Assembly (NCBI GenBank): GCA_050485785.1
Contig: JBJHCA010000092.1
Span: 1-11,830 of the forward strand
DNA from: JBJHCA01 sp050485785
Lineage (GTDB): Bacteria; Bacteroidota; Bacteroidia; Chitinophagales; Saprospiraceae
Direction of reading: 5' to 3'
DNA length: 11,830 nt
Shown: one piece after another, positions 7,534 through 11,830 of the stretch
Layout: the number at the start of each line of letters is the position of its first letter
Position numbering within the stretch: the first letter of the stretch is position 1
The notes under the pieces: generated by a model
The model's input: the letters and a program-made list of their open reading frames with translations, nothing else
Databases searched by the model: none
Told to the model about the DNA's origin: nothing
Translations under genes and position numbers: made by a program

Positions 7534-8303
7534 CAGCCTCGTACTCTTCTAAGGTTCTGCAAACTGAAAAAGCTCTCCTCCACTCCCGTATCAAAACGGA
7601 TCTCCTTATACTCGAGAATGGTGCGGTGGCCACGTTTATCGGCAGGGAGCACCTCCAGTCGGGTCAGCAGTTTTCGGTTGCCCACGGCGCGGGGTTCAGT
7701 GCCGGTTATGGTATTCACCAGCTCCATATCCTCATCGTAAAATTCCGTTTTATACTGGAGGTAATTGCTTTTGCCTATATAAGCGATCACTTTTCCCCAT
7801 ACCACGGGCACGTCATCTTTGGGGATAAGCTCAATCACATAACATGGTTCTCCTTCAATGGTGACTTCAGGCAGCATTCTGTGATGGTAGTCGTTGACCG
7901 TGGAGCTTTGTCTGACAAGGTCATCCGTAGTAAGGTCGGAGCCCATCCACCCCTGGTTCATCATGCTGGGTGGCATTTTTATTACCCGGTCGATGCTCGG
8001 CTGCCAGTTCCAGACTTCCCGGCCACGCTTTAAAAAAGCCATGCCGCGATCGCGGGCCGGTGCGGTGATCAGTGTGAGCCCGAAGTCTTCACCCAGCGAC
8101 CAGACTTTCATTTCCACGGTACGCGTATAATCGGGTCTTACTATGGTCATACTCAACACCCCCTCACTGGAGTGGCCACGGGCCTGTTGTTCTGCCTGCT
8201 CAACAATCCGTTTTGCTTCTTCAGGGGATTGAGCCAACAAAGTGATATCCCCAAAAATCATGACCATCATGCCAAAAAAGGCTGCTAAACTCAGTCTATT
8301 CAT
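7533..8303 (-). CDS. LolA-like periplasmic carrier (outer membrane lipoprotein-sorting protein family)
   Basis: I chose the ATG at 8303, which overlaps the TetR stop codon by 8 bp and gives a compact signal peptide (hydrophobic residues 4-23, cleavage near LLAQ-S). The in-frame Met at 8342 would only add 13 charged and polar residues. The 256-residue product has no lipobox Cys, so it should be soluble in the periplasm. The block LKRGREVWNWQPSIDRVIKM followed by PPSMMNQGWMGSDLT (91-125) is the hallmark of the LolA-like family annotated as outer membrane lipoprotein-sorting protein, which often sits beside MMPL/RND or FtsX-type transporters. LolA-fold proteins carry acyl chains in a half-barrel cavity. 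It probably shuttles hydrophobic cargo between the FtsX complex and the outer-membrane barrel of this operon. It is longer than classical LolA (about 200 residues) and need not carry lipoproteins. Confidence 0.88.
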   Translation of the reverse strand: MNRLSLAAFFGMMVMIFGDITLLAQSPEEAKRIVEQAEQQARGHSSEGVLSMTIVRPDYTRTVEMKVWSLGEDFGLTLITAPARDRGMAFLKRGREVWNWQPSIDRVIKMPPSMMNQGWMGSDLTTDDLVRQSSTVNDYHHRMLPEVTIEGEPCYVIELIPKDDVPVVWGKVIAYIGKSNYLQYKTEFYDEDMELVNTITGTEPRAVGNRKLLTRLEVLPADKRGHRTILEYKEIRFDTGVEESFFSLQNLRRVRG

Positions 8304-8886
8304 TTGTGTCCGGTTTAAGTTTTTTAAGGTAATCCAATACAAGCTGCTCGGCAGGATGATCAGGCCCCGCCACCATCATCTGTAATCCTATGCCATCCAG
8401 AACTGCAGCCAGCAAAATCGTTTCCTGCATAGGTTGCGCCACACCCAGCTCCTTCATTAATCGCATATACGCATCCGTCATCATGCCCTTTTGTTCGAGA
8501 AACTCTTCCGGCAAGTGCTCCATCACATCGCTGTGAAGCATGAGTGAGATGATCACCTTCCAGTAACTCATCTGTTGCCTGAAATATCGAATGGTCTCCA
8601 GACAAATGGCTTCCAGCCGCTGGTCTGCAGGAATATCCGTTCGCTTTAACACTTCTGCCAGCGGTTCGGCATGCTTAAGTGCATCCATGATCACATCGTG
8701 GAAAAGTGCCTTTTTACTATCGAAGTAATTGTATACCAGCCCTTTGGATACACCCGCCCTCCCGGCAATCCGGTCAATGGACACACCATTGTAGCCCTGC
8801 TCGGAAAACAGGTGCAGTGCAGCCGTTTTTATCATTTCGCGGCTCTTTTGCCTGATGGCTTCGTTGTCAGCAGATGATCTTGGCAT
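8296..8886 (-). CDS. TetR/AcrR-family transcriptional regulator
   Basis: The 196-residue protein has the TetR N-terminal DNA-binding domain: AALHLFSEQGYNGVSIDRIA (residues 22-41) then AGRAGVSKGLVYNYFDSKKALF with the helix-turn-helix at about 37-59. The C-terminal helical domain (about 70-190), which would bind a ligand and form the dimer, is too variable to predict a ligand. As first gene of the six-gene operon, overlapping the next gene by 8 bp, it is made from the same mRNA as the transporter. An inverted repeat at 8893-8912, just upstream of its ATG and inside the promoter region, is the likely operator, so it probably represses its own operon and is released by an inducer, perhaps the transported compound. 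Confidence 0.93.
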   Translation of the reverse strand: MPRSSADNEAIRQKSREMIKTAALHLFSEQGYNGVSIDRIAGRAGVSKGLVYNYFDSKKALFHDVIMDALKHAEPLAEVLKRTDIPADQRLEAICLETIRYFRQQMSYWKVIISLMLHSDVMEHLPEEFLEQKGMMTDAYMRLMKELGVAQPMQETILLAAVLDGIGLQMMVAGPDHPAEQLVLDYLKKLKPDTNE

Positions 8887-8892
8887 TTTACG

Positions 8893-8912
8893 TTGACTAA
8901 CCGTTCAGTCAA
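8893..8912 (-). promoter_or_regulatory. Probable TetR operator (20-bp inverted repeat)
   Basis: Arms TTGACT (8893-8898) and AGTCAA (8907-8912) are perfect inverted repeats around an 8-bp centre that is itself partly symmetric (ACCG/TTC against its complement). Size and spacing are those of TetR-family operators. It lies 6 bp upstream of the TetR ATG and directly downstream of the -7 box, so a bound dimer would cover the transcription start. Confidence 0.78.
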
Positions 8913-8943
8913 CAAATGTACTACACGGTAAAATGCTGTGCAA
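8913..8943 (-). promoter_or_regulatory. Bacteroidota-type promoter of the TetR/Lol-like operon
   Basis: On the minus strand TACATTTG (8913-8920) is a perfect match to the Bacteroidota -7 box TAnnTTTG. TTG at 8941-8943, 20 nt upstream, fits the -33 element. Transcription should start near 8906-8909, giving a leader of only about 20-25 nt, inside the inverted repeat operator. Confidence 0.75.
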
Positions 8944-9201
8944 GAACAGTAAACAGTAACTCGATAAACGTACAAAAATATCCGACAAGGTAAAAATGGT
9001 TTAGAAGATCAATAAGAAGGTTCCCGGCTTTACAGCCGTTTTGGTTGTTTATTTTGATATCTCTTTGTTTATTGCTGTTAGTCCCGTAAAAAACCACAGT
9101 CCTTTGCTCACTGTAAAGTTTCACCCATGTTTTCCCGGTTTTAGCAGTGGGGTTTGAGAGAGTTTAATGTTTCATTAAGAAAATCTCTGATTGTCAATCC
9201 T

Positions 9202-9209
9202 TATGTTTG
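9202..9209 (+). promoter_or_regulatory. Possible -7 box for the haloperoxidase-family gene
   Basis: TATGTTTG matches TAnnTTTG exactly, 7 bp before the ATG at 9217. No TTTG or TTG lies at the right distance for a -33 element. If used, transcription would start within a few bases of the ATG, giving a leaderless or near-leaderless mRNA. Confidence 0.4.
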
Positions 9210-9216
9210 CCGTGTG

Positions 9217-10575
9217 ATGAATTCCTGCATAAGAATACTGAAGTTTCAGGGCTGGCCGGTTTTAGCTGCAATAATTCTGTTGAGCTCCTGCCGACCCGAT
9301 GGCGGCATTGATCCGGCAGCAGTCAACACCGTAAAATCTCATCCCGGCGATGTGGCTACGGAGTGGTACAGGCTCATACTGAAACTCACCGCGGAAACTC
9401 CGGGCTTTACACCCCCGGTTGCTGCCAGGGCACTGGGATATACGGGTGTTGGTCTGTACGAGGTACTTCAGCCCGGCATGCCTGATTATCGGTCAGTTGC
9501 AGGTTACATCACAGACCTTGAGCCGGGATACGCCGAAGGCATTCAAATACCCGACGAGATACACTGGGGGCTTGTTGCCAATAAGGCTTTGGCTAACCTG
9601 GCCAAAAACTTTTACGGAGAAGCCCATCCGCCAAACATCGCCCGGATAGAACAACTGGAACAAAGCATTTTTAATCGTGAAAGTGTAGGATTGAGCAACA
9701 ACGAGATCAGCATTTCACTCAATTATGCCATGGAAATGAGTTCCCGGCTTTTGGCCTATGCACAAAGTGATGGCCAAACCAAGGCCTATAACCACAACTT
9801 TCCGGAGGAGTATAACTGGCCCGTATTTCCGGGATCCTGGATTCCCACACCTCCTCTATACCTAGGGGCAATGCAACCTTACTGGGGGCACGTCCGTCCT
9901 TTTATTGAAGCCGGTATACATTGGTCACAACCTCCACAACATCCCGAATATTCAACAGATCCGGCATCAGAATTTTATTTGCAGGCTGCGGAAGTATATA
10001 CCGCGGTAATAAACATTACTCCTGAGCAAAGCATCATTGCCTGGTTCTGGAGCGATGATCCGGGAAAGTCGGCAACGCCTCCCGGCCACAGCATCAGCAT
10101 TCTGACTCAAATTCTTGAACAGGAGTCAGCTGACCTTGCTTTTTCATCCTATGCTTATTTGCTGCTGGGCATCGCCATGCACGATGCCTTTATTTCCTGC
10201 TGGAAAAGCAAGTATACATACAATTTGGTAAGGCCGGTAACTTATATCCGGCAACATATAGATCCTGATTTTGTGCCGGTTTTAACAACACCGCCATTTC
10301 CTGAATACACTTCCGGCCATTCTGTCCAAGCCGGTGCCGCATCGGTAGTGCTCACTCATCTTTTTGGTGCGGGTTATTCGTTTACCGACAGGACTCAAGT
10401 GCACCGGACTGACATTACGGGCACACCGCGCAATTTTAACAGTTTTAACCATATGGCTGAAGAGGCTGCCATATCAAGACTTTATGGTGGTATCCACTTT
10501 AGGGCAGCTATTGAAAACGGAACGGAGCAGGGTAAGATTATAGGGGAATTGGTGAAAAGTCTTCCTATAAGGTAA
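9217..10575 (+). CDS. Vanadium-dependent haloperoxidase / PAP2-family lipoprotein
   Basis: I chose the ATG at 9217 because it puts a lipoprotein signal (hydrophobic residues 15-22, lipobox LSSC with Cys25) at the N-terminus; the upstream Met at 9154 would add 21 residues before it. The 452-residue product has the vanadate/phosphate-binding residues of the superfamily: K332-x6-R339-P340, S366-G367-H368 in YTSGHS, and S420-R421-x5-H427. Spacing agrees with fungal and bacterial vanadium haloperoxidases, where the last His coordinates vanadate. The context MHDAFISCWKSKYTYNLVRP is typical of bacterial members annotated as haloperoxidases. Such enzymes oxidise halides with H2O2 or, in relatives, hydrolyse phosphate esters; the sequence alone does not decide which. 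It should be anchored to an envelope membrane. It is transcribed away from the operon and need not be functionally linked to it. Confidence 0.88.
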   Translation: MNSCIRILKFQGWPVLAAIILLSSCRPDGGIDPAAVNTVKSHPGDVATEWYRLILKLTAETPGFTPPVAARALGYTGVGLYEVLQPGMPDYRSVAGYITDLEPGYAEGIQIPDEIHWGLVANKALANLAKNFYGEAHPPNIARIEQLEQSIFNRESVGLSNNEISISLNYAMEMSSRLLAYAQSDGQTKAYNHNFPEEYNWPVFPGSWIPTPPLYLGAMQPYWGHVRPFIEAGIHWSQPPQHPEYSTDPASEFYLQAAEVYTAVINITPEQSIIAWFWSDDPGKSATPPGHSISILTQILEQESADLAFSSYAYLLLGIAMHDAFISCWKSKYTYNLVRPVTYIRQHIDPDFVPVLTTPPFPEYTSGHSVQAGAASVVLTHLFGAGYSFTDRTQVHRTDITGTPRNFNSFNHMAEEAAISRLYGGIHFRAAIENGTEQGKIIGELVKSLPIR

Positions 10576-10827
10576 GCTTATATTCAACTAGCCTTTGTTT
10601 CAAGGCCATTGAGTCGAAACATTGGCAAAGAAACAAAACTGCGGAACAGGCAGTGAGATATAGATGCAGCTAATGTCCTGATGGATAATATAAAATTTTG
10701 TTTGGAAATTTGGACAAATAACGATTGCATATTATCTTACCGCTCGCTTCAATGTTCGCTCAGGCGAAGGACATGACTTATCTGTATTCCTGTGCGTTAC
10801 AAATTATTAGAATCTAAATCCTTACTT
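10576..10827 (+). other. Intergenic region before the secreted GEVED protein
   Basis: A short hairpin GCCTT/AAGGC (10591-10606) follows the haloperoxidase-family stop codon but lacks a T-run, so it is at best a weak terminator. A second small hairpin TTCGC/GCGAA lies at 10755-10768. TTTGGA is repeated twice within 14 bases near 10700. I found no exact TAnnTTTG box for the next gene. Confidence 0.45.
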
Positions 10828-11830
10828 ATGAAACTACGTTACGATTATTTAATGAGCATGCTCTGTTGTTTGGGTATGATGTTTTTTAGTACTGACATTG
10901 TAAAAGCCCAAGGATATTGTGCTAGCGCAGCTACAAACGTTGTAGACGAATGGATTTCAATAGTACAATTTGCCGGTATTGACAATTCCAGTGGTTCTAC
11001 TGGATATTCCGATTTCACAGCTATTATAGGTAATGTTACACCAGGCTCTACTTATCCAATTATTGTAAGCGTTACAAATGCGACTGATTTCCAATATACT
11101 GAAACTGTAAGGGTCTGGTTTGATTGGGATCAGAATGAAGTCTTTAATACCACTACAGAACAATTTGATATTGGATCTCAGCCCGTACCAAGTAATTCTA
11201 CTATTGATTTTACAGGAGACATAACTGTACCAGCAAATGCTGTGCAGGGCACTACCAGAATGCGAGTTAGTTTGAAGTTTAATGCTTATGCTACACCATG
11301 TGAGACATTTACATATGGAGAGGTAGAGGATTACAGTATTTTAGTAAACCCTGCCCCAGATTGTCTGCCGCCACAAAACCTTATCGTTTCAGAAGTGACT
11401 GCAACCACCGCTGGAGTAGAATGGGAAGAGTTTGGAAGTTCAACATCCTGGCAAGTTGAATGGGGTACACCAGGATTTACACCCGGTACTGGATCCGGCA
11501 TCGGTTCAAATATTGTTTTGAGTGAGTTTTACGAGATCCTAAACCTCGAACCTACCAATACTTATCATGTTTATGTACGGTCGTTGTGTGGTGCTGATGA
11601 ATTTAGTTCCTGGTCAGACCCTCTGGTCGTAAATACAACCGGGATCAATAATACTTGTTCGAGTGCAACAATTTTAACTGTCAACTCCTCAGATGAATGC
11701 ATGGAAGTGACTGCCGGCACTACATTAGGCAGCACAAACTCTGGTGAAGCCACACCTTCTTGTAGTGCTACCGGTTTAAATGGAGGAGATGTTTGGTATC
11801 AGTTTACCGCAAGCAATACAACTCATTATA
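10828..11830 (+). CDS. Secreted multidomain protein with GEVED and fibronectin type III domains, N-terminal part
   Basis: The frame is open for 334 codons from the ATG at 10828 to the right edge, where it is cut by the window. Residues 9-27 are a signal peptide with probable cleavage VKAQ-G near residue 28. Residues about 40-173 form a GEVED domain, with the VRVWFDWDQNEVFN motif (95-108) and the name-giving GEVEDYS (164-170). Residues about 178-271 look like a fibronectin type III domain (PPQNL... VEW ... NTYHVYVRSLC). A third beta-rich domain begins at NTCSSA (275) and runs off the edge; it resembles the Cys-bearing domains common in Bacteroidota secreted proteins. Such proteins are usually extracellular enzymes or adhesins with a type IX secretion tail, but any catalytic domain lies beyond the window. 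It is visibly AT-richer than the other genes. Confidence 0.88.
   Translation, partial: MKLRYDYLMSMLCCLGMMFFSTDIVKAQGYCASAATNVVDEWISIVQFAGIDNSSGSTGYSDFTAIIGNVTPGSTYPIIVSVTNATDFQYTETVRVWFDWDQNEVFNTTTEQFDIGSQPVPSNSTIDFTGDITVPANAVQGTTRMRVSLKFNAYATPCETFTYGEVEDYSILVNPAPDCLPPQNLIVSEVTATTAGVEWEEFGSSTSWQVEWGTPGFTPGTGSGIGSNIVLSEFYEILNLEPTNTYHVYVRSLCGADEFSSWSDPLVVNTTGINNTCSSATILTVNSSDECMEVTAGTTLGSTNSGEATPSCSATGLNGGDVWYQFTASNTTHY

Larger units (their letters stand above)
8887..9216. other. Divergent intergenic region between the operon and the haloperoxidase-family gene
   Basis: Besides the operon promoter and operator, this stretch holds two head-to-tail ACAGTAA repeats (8946-8959), just upstream of the -33 element, and a small hairpin CGGCT/AGCCG (9025-9038) followed by TTTT on the plus strand. 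A minus-strand frame at 8921-9124 overlaps the promoter and resembles no protein I know. I see no other gene. The haloperoxidase-family promoter box is at its right end. Confidence 0.6.

Noticed and set aside
7509..8033. A 174-codon plus-strand frame
   Set aside because: It lies wholly opposite the LolA-like gene and the end of the first permease, whose motifs are clear; it has no recognisable domain.
8921..9124. A 67-codon minus-strand frame upstream of the TetR gene
   Set aside because: It overlaps the -33 element and promoter of the TetR operon and shows no recognisable features.

Overview
The window looks like a chromosomal piece of a Bacteroidota bacterium. The evidence is two promoter-like TAnnTTTG boxes, a secreted GEVED/fibronectin-type protein at the right edge, and a very repetitive cysteine-bearing surface protein at the left edge. 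Genus cannot be told from the sequence. No tRNA, rRNA, CRISPR array or transposase was seen.

Left region (1-2787, minus strand): the first 929 codons of a giant secreted repeat protein, reading off the left edge. After a signal peptide and a unique N-terminal part of about 260 residues, it carries HYR-like units with four cysteines each. They fall in two families (276-bp and 270-bp periods) whose copies are almost identical at DNA level and meet in a chimeric unit. Its C-terminus, where a sorting signal would lie, is outside the window.

Intergenic region 2788-3199 has two strong convergent hairpin terminators. One (2964-3002, minus strand) ends the operon to its right. The other (2880-2931, plus strand) has no evident plus-strand gene feeding it.

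Central region (3200-8886, minus strand) is a six-gene operon in the order TetR regulator, LolA-like periplasmic carrier, two FtsX-type permeases, LolD/MacB-type ATPase, outer-membrane beta-barrel protein. Spacings run from an 8-bp overlap to a 14-bp gap. A 20-bp inverted repeat lies just downstream of a -7/-33 promoter in front of the TetR gene, so the operon is probably autoregulated. The parts span cytoplasm, inner membrane, periplasm and outer membrane, as expected for a dedicated Lol-like trafficking route for a lipid, lipoprotein or other hydrophobic cargo. The cargo is unknown.

Right region (plus strand): a lipoprotein of the vanadium-dependent haloperoxidase/PAP2 family (9217-10575), transcribed divergently from the operon and possibly with almost no leader, then the start of an AT-richer secreted multidomain protein (10828 to the right edge).

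The best candidate for an under-described system is the TetR-LolA-FtsX-FtsX-LolD-barrel operon. The plus-strand orphan terminator and the homogenised repeat array are the next most interesting signals.
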